Source: Gordionus sp. m RMFG-2023 (Eukaryota > Nematomorpha > Gordioida > Chordodea > Parachordodidae). Taken from it: a DNA stretch of 64,000 nucleotides. The translations under genes were made by a program, and so were the position numbers. Positions 1 through 13,287 of the stretch are shown here, in pieces. How positions within the stretch are numbered: the stretch's first letter is position 1; each line of letters begins with the position of its first letter. The stretch spans positions 39,533,561 through 39,597,560 of the forward strand of contig NC_088775.1 of NCBI RefSeq assembly GCF_954871325.1, given 5' to 3'. The notes below the pieces were generated by a model that worked only from the letters and a program-made list of their open reading frames with translations, ran no database searches and had not been told where the DNA came from.

Positions 1-61
1 ATTTTTTGAAAGCTATTTTCTTGGCTTTATAAAAAATGTAGAAAAATTAACTTGTTTTTAC

Positions 62-281
62 GTGATGTTAAATTAGCTCGATTTAATCAATTTTTAAAAA
101 TGGCTAGTTCAAGATTTTCGCCAAAAAAAATATTCGATAAACCTGGAGATTTTGCTCCTAGATGGCAAAAAGGTTTGGACATCTATTAACAAAATTTTGA
201 GGATTAGATAATATTATTTTTGCAAAATTTTGAATTAGTCGTTTTTTAAAATCGATTAAATCAAGCTGTTTAACAAACACC
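62..281. mobile_element. Diverged MITE of the TGTTGTTAAA family
   Basis: The segment opens with GTGATGTTAAATTAGCTCG and closes with CAAGCTGTTTAACAAAC. Its inner parts (TTTTTAAAAATGGCTAG, TTTTCGCC, then an AAAAATATTCGATAAACC stretch) follow the cleaner 220-bp copy near 63439-63660. The length is about the same. It is heavily mutated and has no clear target duplication, so it is old. Confidence 0.6.
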
Positions 282-668
282 TTATAAAATAAGTAATCCA
301 ATTTATGAATACTTCAATTGCAAGTGAATTATCTTTTGGAAATACGAATTTATATCTATTCGAAATTTCACAACTTTCTATTTTTTAAAAAAAAACTAAG
401 TTTCAAACTAAAATCAGAACTTCTTTCTCGATTTTCTTCGCAACTCTCCTCACTGCGGTACTAGTTGATCTTTGAGATAATATTTTGAACCCAGGGATTT
501 TTAGGTTATATTCTTTTTTGCGATTACCATTATTTGAATACAAATAATAGCTAACTAATCTCTAAGTATTTACACATCGATTCTTTCCCCGACTCATTAA
601 AATAGAAAATTGGATAAATATAAGAAACTAAAACTTATATATAATATTAGAGTTATATCGTCTTAAAG

Positions 669-674
669 TTTATT
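669..674 (-). promoter_or_regulatory. Possible polyadenylation signal of NADK
   Basis: AATAAA on the minus strand about 155 bases beyond the NADK stop codon. The position suits a 3' UTR signal, but this hexamer is common by chance in such AT-rich DNA. Confidence 0.3.
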
Positions 675-829
675 TTTAAAAAAATAAACGTCTTAATATA
701 TTTTTTTAATACTAGAAATATCGCTGCAAGATAAAATCTAGGCGGAAGTTTTTTTATATTGAGTTATAGTAGTATATAATTTAAACGTGCAAACATTATT
801 CAGCTTTCTTGAAAAAAATGTATCTAAAT

Positions 830-3800
830 TTATTGATTAAGTTTTTTTTGTTGACTTCTCTGATTCCAATGCAAACTATTCTCTAAAGCTGCAAACCAAT
901 CAAATATTTGGTTGCGAAAACATATAGAAGGCACAGGGTATATTGACGTTTTAATGATCAGGCTTCAATTTAAAGGAAAATAATATTAATATAAAATAAA
1001 ATATGTCATTATTTCTATAAATATATTTTTTTAATTAGTTAGAAAAAAAACAAGATTCGAAGATTTTTTTTAATTATGCTACAAAACACAATGTGTAAGA
1101 AATTCTACCTATCGTCCTTCTTTAATTCCTGCTTATTTTGACCATCAAAGGATACCCAGGCCGAACTTCTAGATATAGGGGATAACGTTACCTAAAAAAA
1201 TATCAGTAGTATTTGTCCATCAAAAAAATATGTACCTTAATTTCAACCCCAGCAGGTACAACGATAGGCCTGAACGAAAGAGAATGCGGACATATAGGAG
1301 TTATGACTATGGCCGGTATTCCTGGGTTAACCATGGATGACCCAGCGGCGCACGCGTACGCCGTACTGCCAGTGGGAGTGCATATGATCAGTCCTTGTTT
1401 GTGATATGGTTTGGGCAGGAGGGGTTTTTTATTATATATATATATATACAATGAGATTAATAGAAAAAAAGAAGACATATATAGAAAATTTTTAAAAAAA
1501 CCTTTAAAACTTTCAAGGATGGGAAGTAAAAAAAAGTATAATCGATTCTTTAATAAAATATTCTAATTCCAATTTATGTGTTATAAAAATTAAATAGCTT
1601 TGTATAAGTAAACTGACCATCTCCTTGCACAACAGTTATTAGTTCATCTTCCATATGTAATTCTATGGCAGACAAAAATGGCGATAAACCCCGATCTATA
1701 ACTATTTCGTTTAGAACCTAATTTGATGAATTGTATGTAATTTAGATTAATTATTGTAAAATTGTGAACGAGCAAGGAAATATAAAAAAAATGGATAAAA
1801 TTAATTTGAATATTGATTTTTAGTATAATTTTTGAATCAAAATAATATGGAATTGATTCAAAATATAATCCAATTGAATGAAATTAATGGTGGTACTAAA
1901 CTTAGAACTAGACCTTATAGAAATCGGATAGAATACTTGATTCGTTTTAAATAAATACAAAAAATATTTTATTATTCGTATCATCGTGTCAATATTTTAA
2001 AAACAATATAAATTTTTGGACAAAAACAAGCAAGAGTTTATATCAAAATAAAAATGTGATTATAAAATTTTCAAAAATAAAAAAAAAATATTTGCATAAA
2101 ATCAAATTGTGGGTTGTTAGTTTTAACTTTGGTATAGCCTATCAATTTAAGAGAACATAATTTTTTAATATCAATTCCTTACAGTTTCAGGGGTAATAAA
2201 ATTGCAGGTATAGTAGAAAAAGTTTATCATTTACTATATAAATAAAATATAATTAAAAATTCTGAATATTCATAAACAGTAGTGGTATAATACTATAATA
2301 CCCACCCCAACCGTACCGAGAGGAGTGGCAATTTGAAAATTGGGGAAGTTGCATTGATTGCACCTCTATCGTATTTAATCATTTGTTTTAATCGACCTAA
2401 TGAATGATTTTATAGCTTTAAAACATCTGATCTTTTTAAAAATTCTTAATATTGGTAAATTTAAAAATCATAAATGCCATATTGGATTAGTTCCTGTATC
2501 AAATATAAATAGGTTATAAATTATATAGAAAAATATTATGAAAAAAAATCAATTTAATTTTAGTATTTAAGTGGTTCTATAAAAATTACTTTACTCTTTA
2601 AGATTTAATCTATTTGTAGTTGGCATCAAATTAAATCATGCACCTCAAAGGGTTATTTCATTATATTTGAATAAAGTTTAAACATTTTTTTCGGTCAACT
2701 ATATTAGAATTAAAGACTGAAGAAAATCATTAAGTGGATATTATATCGAATATATCATAAATTATAATAGCGAAATTAATAAAATATATATTACAGTGTT
2801 GTGATGATTTAATGAAACATATTGACGATTAAATTAAAACTCATCCATATAAAATTATTTTCTTTGCAAAAATAATTAAAATAACAAAAGGGGTAATAAA
2901 AGAGTTTTCAAATGCTTTGTCTATATTTTAATAATTTTTGCAAAGAAAATAATTTTATATGGATGGGTTTTAATTTAATCGTCAATATGTTTCATTAAAT
3001 CATCACAACACTGTAATACACTAGAATAAAATGCAAGAAATTTCCATTAGGAGATTGAATTAAGATTTCTATTAGAGAAATAAAATTATACATTACCAAT
3101 AGCTCCGAAATTTTCATATATATAATATGAAATGTCGCTTAAATATGTTGCCAATATATTTTCTGGCTGTTAAGAAAAACTATTGCAATATACCTTATAA
3201 TGTTAAATCTTTTTATCATTTATAATATTAAAATAAGTGATGAAAATGATGCATCGGAAAAAGAAAATAATTTTATGCCCATTGTAATTTTTGATCTTTA
3301 CGATAAGGTACATTTGATAAATAAATTAAATTTCGTTGCAACATTCGATGCAGAGTGCTTTAAAAGAATAATAAAATAAAATTAGATGCTAAAGCAAAAT
3401 AAATCCCCAATTTCTTCAAAACAATTATAACATAGGAAGAATATTTTTACCTTCCATATTTTTTGACGAGTTCCATATCAAAAGTGTAAATTCATGCAAG
3501 AATATGCGTCGGTATGTTATTTTAATGAAAAATTAGGTAATTAAAACTGTTGCAAATGGCTTAGATATTTTGCAAAAAGATCAATATATGTATGATTATT
3601 ATGCAAAAAATTAGAAAGTGATGGTTAAGGAACTGCCAACCCTTATTTGCCCATATGGATCAAGCTTATATAAAAATAGTCATAGCACTTCTATTTTATG
3701 AGTATATGCTATATGTTTAAAATAATTTAAATATAAAACAAAACCTAGAAAATTTTCTAGCACACAAACTAAAGATTTCCCCATTTTATAATTTTTCTTA

Positions 3801-4793
3801 ATATTAAAACAGTTATTTATAAAATACAACACTACTATTCCTTCCAGTGCACCAGTTGAAATGGGAGGGGGTGCCTCCTTGATAAAAACTATGAAAAGTT
3901 AACCCAAATAATATCCTATTCAATGGTCTCAATAATATGTAGGGGAAGATAATTGTATTTTGTATGTCCTAAGAATTTTGAACGTCTTGTATTAAAAATA
4001 TGATGCAACCATTCGCTGTGATGATCATGATTGGTAAATATCAAATGTAAAAGTGAAATACACTAAAAATAGATAGATAAGAACAGTTTATTTACCATCA
4101 AATTTGATATTCAATAATTAGAACGATGAGCCAAAAACGGTGATAAAATAAAATCTATGTGAAATATATACAACAAAAATATGGGCTTCGTTAATTACTT
4201 AGATCTGCTTAAACGTAAATATGAAATAAATAAATATATATTTTTATATTATAAAATAAATTTTTGTAAGTTATAATCAATTTTTTCTAAAATGCTTATT
4301 GTGCTAAATACCTATAAATAATTTCTTTAAATATGGCATTTTTTTGCAGTAAATTAAAAGTATTTCTTTTAATAAATGAATGAGAGCCATGTTTAGTAAT
4401 TCTGGGTGAATCAACTAAGAAAGAAAATATAAAATTACATTGCTATGTGAAGGTTCATGTTTAAGAATATCCGGATTATTCAGAACACACGTTAAACGAC
4501 TCCTAAGTATCATTTGACAATTTCCTGTTAAATTTTTTTTATTATTTATAATAATTTGATTTGAATAATTACACGTAAATTATTATTTTAAATAAAAGAG
4601 AATAAGATTCATATCTAATCATTGGCAAGTTAATCTGATAATGATAAGTATCATAAAATTGAGAATTAGAAAAAACGAAAATAAAATTACCTTGCAATAC
4701 TTCTTTAATCATTAATTTATAATCGGTAAAGTCAAAAGGTGCTAAGAATCCCAAACTGCCTAAATGAAAAGCCATAATTGGAGGTACACTTTC
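830..4793 (-). CDS. NADK: NAD kinase (NADK), 3' six exons; 5' exons not found
   Basis: NAD kinase phosphorylates NAD to NADP with ATP in the cytosol. Six minus-strand exons join in frame at GT-AG borders: 4793-4691, 4524-4439, 1717-1618, 1393-1236, 1191-1109 and 962-830, giving 220 codons and a TAA stop. In order they encode [24 protein letters not shown], the NE/D motif [20 protein letters not shown], the nucleotide-binding [42 protein letters not shown] and YPVPSICF, ending in [13 protein letters not shown] as in animal NADKs. All exon phases agree. The N-terminal half, including the GGDGTLL motif that precedes SVPP, was not recognised at higher coordinates, so the gene is partial here. The 2.7-kb intron between the second and third exons listed holds a MITE. 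The best match is animal cytosolic NADK rather than the mitochondrial NADK2 type. The exon calls come from hand translation. Confidence 0.93.
2794..3013. mobile_element. MITE with near-perfect 90-bp inverted arms in the NADK intron
   Basis: The left arm (2794-2883) and right arm (2924-3013) are inverted copies with only about two mismatches, joined by a loop of about 40 bases. The ends are CAGTGTTGTGATGATTTAA, directly flanked by TA on both sides, which suggests Tc1/mariner-type TA target duplication. There is no coding capacity. The near identity of the arms suggests a young insertion. It lies in the 2.7-kb NADK intron between exons 4524-4439 and 1717-1618. The transcript would fold into a long hairpin. 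Confidence 0.8.
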
Positions 4794-5193
4794 CTAAAAC
4801 ATAGCAAATACAAAAATTGAAATTTCTTACCAAGGCAAATAGTTCACTAATTATTTTTTTACAAGTCAAAGATATAAAATATTTAATTTAATATTTATAT
4901 ATAATATACAAATGATAATGGATAATATAAAGGCTATATACAGGGCAAAAAAAATCCTTATTTCCTTTCCTAAAATAGAAGTCACGGACTTGCAAAAGGT
5001 TTTAAAAAAATTTATAACTCCTATTTAAAAATTAATTTAATATTTTTTATTATGAAATAAACATAAAATATTAAGGTAATTCTAAATTCAAAAAGCCAAC
5101 CCCCTCCCTATTTTAATTGGTTTTTAAAAACAGAGGATCCAAGAAAAAAAATATTCGATATAAAAAGTACTATTGGCGTTGATCACCTTTAAG
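4794..5193. other. Non-coding AT-rich stretch upstream of NADK exon
   Basis: No open frame or NADK-like coding was found on the minus strand here. It is presumably intron of NADK. Confidence 0.5.
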
Positions 5194-6075
5194 TAGTGCT
5201 CTAAAGTGAAGTCGTCACTATCGGCGTTATTTTTTTGAAGAAATAAAACGCCATTTGTTACCTTCTTCCAGAGGCACGAGTAAAGGTAACGCAAAACGTT
5301 ACTTAAAATTTTTTTATGGGAAAAATTTTTATTGTTTATTTTCTAAATTCATGCCGAGTTTTTAAGTAGATCAACCACCAATTCCTTTATTTTTATTTTA
5401 AATTTTCAGTCAAGATTTTCATATTCTCTGGCCTTTATAAGAAACATTTTTTACACCAATAAAAAAATTAAAGGTACACGGCTACATTTTGTAAAATTGT
5501 ATCCCATTTCCAAATCTTGTGATAAATCCGAATTGCAGAGATTTTCAGATAATGACAAGTCGTTCATATATATTTTGTATGGCTAGTGTTAATTAAAAAG
5601 TATGATATGTAATGAATTTATGTTATGGAACCTGTTGCTATGGGTCTTTCGATTTTAAAACATTTGGGATATCCCACTCCCACGATTACTATATTAAAAC
5701 TTTAAAAAATTGCTTTAAATAATTTCAAGTTTTATAAGCCGTTTATTATTGTAATCCTTGTTATATTTTAATATCTTATAAAGGTTACATTATTTGAATA
5801 TTACATTATTATAACTTTCCTACATTTAATATAATATTATGGAGGTCAAATATAATTGCATAATATTAGAAGTTATATTACATAATTATAAAACACTATA
5901 GAACAGAATTTAAAATAAATATACCAATTGTTTTGACTAAAAATCCTGCAAGACATATAAAAAAGGAATACAGTTGAAATATTTTTATATTTTGATTATA
6001 TTTATTTTCAATAGATTCGAACACATCTATAAAGATGAATATATAATATCAGAATAATTCACCTAATACCATATT
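5194..6075 (+). mobile_element. Decayed copy of the GTAACG-type BED-finger hAT
   Basis: It begins TAGTGCTCTAAAGT, like the left end at 58291 (TAGTGCTGTAAAGT), and shares the subterminal GTAACG motifs near 5270-5310. Segments 5500-5720 and 5976-6075 match the transposase region 59390-59770 of the better copy, including the region around FSDNDKSF and the coding around VMEP. About 220 unrelated bases lie between the two segments. The far end was not found. It is a relic, older than the copies at 41585 and 58291. Confidence 0.7.
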
Positions 6076-6479
6076 TTAGATATATTGACAGATAAAATAA
6101 GCTGTAAAAATTTTACAACTCATCTAAAGATAGACAGATAAAAAAATACAACACCAAAACGAAATAAGTAAAGAATATATTTTATATATAAATTTAACTC
6201 GATTGAATATCATTACCTATTTTATGTAATATTTTTTAATTTTTAGGATGATTAACACTCATGGTAGTGAAAGTGAAATTATGGAAATAAGTTCCCCTGA
6301 ATCAAATCTAAATCTTAAATTTTTTTAAAAATAATTCATGTCAAAAAAGACAATGTACAACACACACAAAAAAATATTAAAGAGTTCAACAAACTCCTCT
6401 ATAAATTTTGTTAAACATATTAAAGTCTATTATTAATATGATAATTTTATGTTATTTATTTTTTTAAATGAGATATTTT

Positions 6480-8060
6480 AAGCATTTATACCTCCTATAA
6501 GCTGTTCTAAAAGAGCAGAGAAGAAAACCAGTAAACAACACCATGAAATTATGATTCAACCTAGTATATCAGCTTCATTTAATACCATTAATAAAATAAA
6601 TCAAATAATTACACAAAATAAAATTGATAAGTTTTTCGAGGCACTTTTATCGGATATTTACAAAAATACCAAATCGGCTGAGTTGTTTTATGCAATTTAT
6701 TCAAGCATGTTGGCTTTAGGAAGTTGCGTGGGTTACCTTATAGTTGCCTTCGAATACCTAGCACGATATTTTCCAAACCCCCAAGAAAATCTATATTCTA
6801 CTTTTTGGCCATGTTATTCGTATTGAGTCTATTAGCTACTTTGGTATCATTGAAAGATGACGGGCACAATAAGAATTGGAGACAGAATTTTATTCCATTT
6901 CAGCAAAATAAATATACCGAAAAAGAAACAATAATTTTACCAATGACGATGGATATGAAAGTAATAATTCGGAATACAGTGATTCGGAACTTTTAATACT
7001 TGTATTTGATGAGAATTCATTCGTTAAAAAATCAAAATATCCTTATAAGAATGACCCTAATGTGGAGATAAGGTTGCCAAATGCATATATACAATTAAAA
7101 TCGAGCTCTAATAAAGGCATATCATTTAGAGATAGAGAGTCACCCAATCAGACGATATATAAAATAGTTGTTTTTATTGCAGTCGTATAATGCATTGGCC
7201 CACTAAAAAGGCATTAAAAACATTTCTAAAGTTGAGAGGAGCCGTAAGATATCTTAATATATGGCTCAGGTGGCCTCTAGGTTTACACCCTTTGAGTCTA
7301 GTTGAACAGCCTGAATTTATTATAATGATGAAAAGTTATATAATTTATATATATATAAATATTGATATGATATTCTAGATATTCTTAGTAATGTTGGAAT
7401 ATTTAATAAAATTTTATGGAGGTTTTTGCAGAGAAAGAATAGAGAAAATTTTGAGAATCAAGTAGATATTTTAAAAAATATTTTAAAGGCTCAATCATAT
7501 ATCTGCACCATGGCAGATTTGTGATCTACATAAACCGGTGATTTTATGGTAATAACAGCTCGCTGGGTAATATATTATTTTTAAAGATTACATGCAATCA
7601 AGAGCCTTGGCATAGAAGAATGTTTGGAACCCATTCATTTGATAAAATTGCAGTTATTGTAAGAAGTGGGATTTCAGATAAATTAATTGCTACTTTTATG
7701 GATAATGCATCCAATTTGTAAGTCATTTACTGAATATGGTGTAAAATTAAATGATATTGACAATGATTTTGAGGATTAGGATGACCTATTAGAATATAAT
7801 GAAATCAGGTGTGCCTGCCAAACTTTATATTATGTTATCAAAGATAGTCTTTCTGCAATATCAACTCAAGAAATCTTGAAGGATTCGCTATAGAGTAATA
7901 GGAATTTGTACAAAATTATGGAATGTATGTGAAAGGCCCAATCTTCCAAAAATATAAAGGATATAATGGGTAGTAATCAGCTGAAAGTTTCATGCATTAC
8001 CAGGTGAAATAGCCTATATGAAAGTATGACTTCACTTTTAAAATATAAATCCCATTTAAA
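6480..8060 (+). pseudogene. hAT transposase relic
   Basis: Plus-strand fragments in shifting frames resemble a hAT transposase: an N-terminal piece from 6551 (QPSISASFN), a run reading ITCNQEPWHRRMFGTHSFDK, FMDNASNL near 7705 in place of the usual TDNASN, IRCACQTLYYVIKDSLS at 7806-7860, and a TRWNSLYE-like site near 8005 with a stop in place of W. Many stops and frameshifts are present. It cannot make protein. It lies upstream of the visible NADK exons, possibly in a NADK intron. Confidence 0.6.
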
Positions 8061-9250
8061 TTTATTATTTGAATTGAAACAATTGAATGCCCCATTTTTA
8101 AAGAATCTTATATTGTTTATATTGAGGTAAAGTTTTAAATCCTGTAGACGATTAAAAAAAATGTCTAAAATAATCTCCATTTTCAAAGAAACAACCTTTA
8201 TTTTAATAAGTCTATGTTTATTGATTAAAACGGTAAATATATCATGTATTTATTAGAAAAATTTCTAAATTTTATTTAATAAGCAAATAAATATAAATTG
8301 CAAAATATAACATTTTTCAAAAAGATCTAATATAAAATAATTACCTATTGTTCAAAAATTTATATATAAATGAATAAAAAATAATAATTATATATACATA
8401 TTAAACAATTTTTATAATAATATATAATAAGAAAATAAAGTAATAAAAAATTTCCACAAGATGGAACATTTTTAAAATATAAATTGTATATTTTTTTATA
8501 ACAAAAATAGCTTTACAACAGAATATGAATATATATTTTATAATATAAAATGATATAAATTTAAAATTCATGTAAAAAATTGAAAATTTTTTTGGATGAA
8601 TAGATAAATTAATATATTACTAAATGAAAGAAATATTAAAAATAGCCTCATATAATATATGAAAACATAAGTTTATAAAAAAATATTATGTTTTATATAA
8701 TGAAAAATATTATGTTTTATATAATGAAAAATATTATATTTTATATAATGAAAAAAATTTTATTGAAGTAAAGCTATTATATTTTTAATTAATTTATATA
8801 TTTTTGAATTTAAGCTTCCTTTTCTAAGAGTAAATAAAATGTTTTTATATCTAGAAACTATGTGTTTAATTAATATTTGAAAATAAATAAGGGATCCAAA
8901 TTCTATCTTATAAGCATGGTTCCACTTAATTTTTTATTAATTGGAAACCTAGATAATTTAAAAAAATTATAATTCCTATTTTATATAAATCAGGAATAAA
9001 AATAATAGGAAAAGGAAGTCAGAGATATTAACATTATATCTTTAAATTAAGAAATAGTAAAAAATATGTACATTAAAAAAATAATATTAATTAAAATTAT
9101 ATTTTTACTCATGATGATATTATAGAAATCATCCAGATCTTTTATTAATACTTTAATTATTAAATAAAATTTATCTATATGTTAGCAGCAATGTATTATT
9201 TTTTTAATGTAATTTTATGAGCATGTTTTTTAAAATTTAAATATCTGATT
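8061..9250. other. Extremely AT-rich stretch with a 24-bp tandem repeat
   Basis: No coding was seen. At 8679-8753 a unit of about 24 bases, AAAAATATTATGTTTTATAT followed by AATG, is repeated three times with small changes. The rest is simple AT-rich DNA. Confidence 0.5.
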
Positions 9251-9370
9251 TTACCAGAAATGCAGTATGTTTGGAATACCTACTTAATGCGATCCAGACA
9301 ATTTTGCTATAAACTTTTTAATACTATAATTTTATTCATTTTTCTATAGATTTTTTATATAAATTATAAA
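9190..9370. repeat. Dispersed repeat shared with 51165-51300
   Basis: CAGACAATTTTG and the stretch ending ATAGATTTTTTATATAAATT occur in the same order near 51165-51300. The stretch abuts the first recognised base of the Gypsy fossil. It is an unclassified repeat. Confidence 0.45.
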
Positions 9371-11853
9371 TGACTAGAAAATCAAATGGAAAGTTAAGGC
9401 TTTGCGCCGACTTTCGGGTCACTCTCAATCCGTGGGTAGTGGAGGTTAAATATCCATTACCTCGAATTGAGGAAATTTTAGCTAATTTAAAGGGAAGTAA
9501 ATATTTCTCTAAAATTGATTTTTCCACAGCATATTTACAATTACCTCTTAGGGAAGATCGTAAATTATTTACAATTACCACATCTAAGGGTTTATTTGCG
9601 TTTTGTCGATTGCCTTTTGGCCTCATCGTATCAGCTCCAATATTTCAACGCACAATGGCATCCGTTTTTCAAGGTTTAGAAGGGGTTTTCTATTATATGT
9701 ATGATGTATTGATTACGGGTGTAACGCCAGAACAACATAATCAGAGGTTAGAAGAAGTTTTTAAGAGAATATTTGAGAAGGGTTTAAAGGCCAGTAGAGA
9801 GAAAAGTGTCTTAGGAGCAGTGGCGTAGCTAGGAATTTTCCTTAGAGGGGGTCCATTCATATAAAAGCTGGGGGGGGGCGACAAATCATAACCATATCTT
9901 CGATAATATATAATAAATATATTTTTTAAATGCATCAATAATATGTTATTATAATTTATTAGATTATTCTCAATGACTTTATAATAATACTATCCAGAAT
10001 AATTTCAATAGTAATATAATATCCTTCCACAAACATCAAAACCAGAAAAATGTAATTTATATAAAATCACTTTTAAGTTTTTTGAACGTATAATCTAAAA
10101 AAAATTTTTGCTCTGGGTGGGGTCCAAACCCGAAAACCAAAGTTTATTTGGGTCATACCATAAAGGGGTTGGAAGTAAGACCTCTAAATAAAAATTTAAA
10201 GAATATAGCTAATTTACAACAACCCAAAAATAAGTCCGAAGTTCAATCATTCCTAGGTATGGTAAATTATTACCATAGGTTTATAGGAGAATTTGCTAGT
10301 ATAGCTGCGCCATTGTATCATTTATTAAGGAAGGGTATTCATTTTGAATGGAAAGAATCTCAACAAATGGCATTTGAATTATTGAAACAAAAGATTAGTG
10401 AAGAGCCAATTTTATAATGATTTACCCATAATATTGGCGGTCGATGCATCTAATAGGGGTGTGTGGGGGGGGGTGCTTTATAGCGGTAATTTTTGGTCTA
10501 ACTAAATGTAGGGAATATTTAATTGGTAAAAGATTTACAGTCTATACCGATCATGAGCCGTTAATTCATCTGTTTAAGAAAAATAACAAAGAATTAATGT
10601 TATCACCTAGGCTTCAAAGGTGGTTATTATTGGTTGGTAGTTTCAATTTGGAACTTCAATATCGAAGGGGTAAGGAAAATCATCTACCTGATATTTTATC
10701 CAGATTGGGATCGAACACTGAAAGTTTTAAAATAAATAATATAGAATCTTCGCAAGAAGATGAGACCATAATTAGGAATTTATCTCACATAAGGGGGTCC
10801 TACTACGTGGGATGAACCCAGGAAACATAGTATAAGGGATAAGGAATTAAGACAGGTAAGATTATGTTTAATAGGGACCATAAAGTGGAAGAATAATCTT
10901 AATAATTATAAAAGGATACAAACAGAATTATCTATAGTGGATGATTGTGTTATTAGAATAAATCGAGCAGTAATTCCTAAAAAATTAAGAAATAAGTTGT
11001 TAATAATTTTACATTCCGGGCATCAAGGCATTGAAAGAATTAAACAATGGGCTAGGGAATGTATATGGTGACCGGGTATGAATGAAGAAATTGAATATAT
11101 TACAAAGAAATGTGTGCCTTGCAATACTTTTTCCAACATGCCACATAAGGAAGTAGGTAATATTTGGCCAAAAACAAGTCGACCGTGGGAACGAATACAC
11201 GTCGATTTTTTTGATTAAAATAAAAGATCATATTTTTTAGTAGTAGACTCATATTCAAAATGGATTGAATATGAGGAAATACATGGTTTAACTACTAATA
11301 TTGTAATTAAAAAATTACAAAATTTATGGGCAAAATTCGGGATTCCTGAAGTCATTGTTTCTGATGGCGGTCCAGCTTTCATTAACGAAAATTTTAAACA
11401 ATTTTGTGCTAATACACAAACTCAACATATTTTGGCACCACTATATCATCCTATTTCTAATGGACAAGCTGAAAGGATGGCGGCTATAGTTAAAAGTTGG
11501 TTAAAGAAGGCAAAATATGAAAGGGGTGAAGTGTGGATTGCACAATTATATTATAATAATTCCAAAAACAGTGGATGTTTTACTCCAACTGAAAGATTTT
11601 TGGGAAGAAGGACGAAAGTATTATTGGATCTTATGAAAAAATCAATAGTACATTATATCATATGGGTCAAATGGTATGGGCTAGATGTTATAATAATAAG
11701 GATAAATTACGGGAAAGAGGGATAGTAATAGAAAATTTAGGAAAAAAATTAAATCGTATAAAATTTGAAAATGGGACGGAGGGTATTCATCACCATGATC
11801 AAACAAAAATTAGAGTAGAATAATTTATACATAGATCTGGGAGGGGGAAGAGA
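9370..11853 (+). mobile_element. Ty3/Gypsy LTR retrotransposon fossil (pol part)
   Basis: Fossil. Parts seen in order: reverse transcriptase (9370-9822 and continuing from about 10140), RNase H (about 10430-10790), integrase zinc-finger region (about 10990-11130) and integrase core (about 11200-11640). A purine-rich tract at 11838-11853 could be the polypurine tract. No gag, 5' LTR or convincing 3' LTR was identified. A small hAT-like element is inserted inside it. It is incomplete and broken in several places, with no visible target duplication, so it is old. Confidence 0.85.
9829..10138. mobile_element. Small hAT-like insertion inside the Gypsy fossil
   Basis: It starts at about CAGTGGCGTAGCTAGG, a terminus close to the CAGGGCCGTAGCCAGG ends at 26347 and 31395, and carries a G-rich tract near 9870. 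The far end near 10138 (GGGTGGGGTCCAAACCC) is less clear. No open frame is present, so it is non-autonomous. It is younger than its host element. Confidence 0.55.
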
Positions 11854-13280
11854 TATATATATTTGTTTTTGCATTTTAAAAGGATTTGATGGCAAACGTA
11901 TCATACCTTCATTTTAATACACAAGATGACATTATTAGAAGAGGAAGATTGAAGGAGATTATATACACTAAACCTTAATAGGGTGGACGTGTTGTATTAG
12001 AATGATAAAGATTCATTATATTTTAAATGATTATTATTTATTGTTGTATTAGAATGATAAAAATTAATTGTATTTTAAATGATTATAATATATATATATT
12101 ACGAACCTGTTGTTAGCCATGTATTTTGTTTATTTTTGTGGAAAAAGAAAAATACAGTGGCAACAAAGGAAAAGGAGATTCATTATTTTATTTTTGTTTA
12201 AAAGAAGAAAATTTGATGATTTATAAATTATTGAAGAGACAAAGAAAATATATAATTAATAAAGATAAGTTAGTGAAGAAACAGATATATAATTAATAAA
12301 GATTCATAAATTAGTGAAGAAACAGATATATAATTAATAAAGATTCATAAATTAGAGAAGAGACAAAGAAAATATATAACTAATAAAGGTAAAGATAATT
12401 TCAATTTAATTTACTTTCATTATAATTTACTTTCATTTTAATTTTATATAAATAAATTTTTAAATATGGAATATAGATACAAATGTAACAATCCCAATCA
12501 TAAAATCAATATCAATTATGCCTAAGACTTAGAAAATTGTAGATATTGATGAAACTCTCCCAAAATTAAAAATTATCAAACTACCACTCAAAACCAGAAA
12601 ATCTGATTTATCAGTAATAGGACTTTCAAATAAAAAGGGGAAATTATCATCATCAAGTAACATAATTAATTTTTATAATAAATTCAAATTATAGATGATA
12701 AGATATTACCAATTAAAATGGGCATTTACTCACAACCAAATTTAACACTTGTTGAAAACCCAAAATTGAGCTCTATTTTATCATCAAGTTACAAAATTAA
12801 ATTTTATATATAATAAATTAATAATTCTAGACATCAAAATAATATTACCTATAAAAATGGGCTTATACTCACAACCAAATAAGACTTTTGTTAAAAATGC
12901 AATGACAAAAGATACTAGCAATATACCTCAAACCTTAAAATTTACTCTTGGTTTGTTGTAATATACAAAATTATTTTATTTATTTAGTAAATAAAGCACA
13001 TTCTATTACCAATCAAAAGGGTTGTATTCCATTTTTAGAAAATTACCTACATAGACCAAATGTGATATGTATGATTATGAGATTTTATTTTTGTAGTAAT
13101 ACAACTACTAATTTATAAACAATACGACTACTAATTTATAAACAATACGACTACTAATTTATATTTCAATTTATTTCTAGCATCAAATTTTTATATTAAT
13201 TACTTTTCGAATATTAATTTCTATTTTAATATATAATATCTATAAATAATATTTTTTACATTTCCTTCAAACATTTTAAA
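11854..13280. repeat. AT-rich spacer with several diverged tandem repeats
   Basis: No gene was seen. A unit of about 54 bases starting GTTGTATTAGAATGATAAA is doubled at about 11990-12095. Units with AGAGACAAAGAAAATATATA and ATAATTAATAAAG recur at 12236-12375. Units of roughly 125 bases containing CTCACAACCAAAT recur at about 12640-12905. A 23-bp unit CAATACGACTACTAATTTAT plus AAA occurs three times at 13097-13163. Confidence 0.6.
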
Positions 13281-13287
13281 GTTAGAT

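Noticed and set aside
1213-1404. Plus-strand open frame over the NADK exons
   Set aside because: It is the antisense of the NADK exon at 1236-1393, where the minus strand gives the conserved CTPTGSTAY motif.
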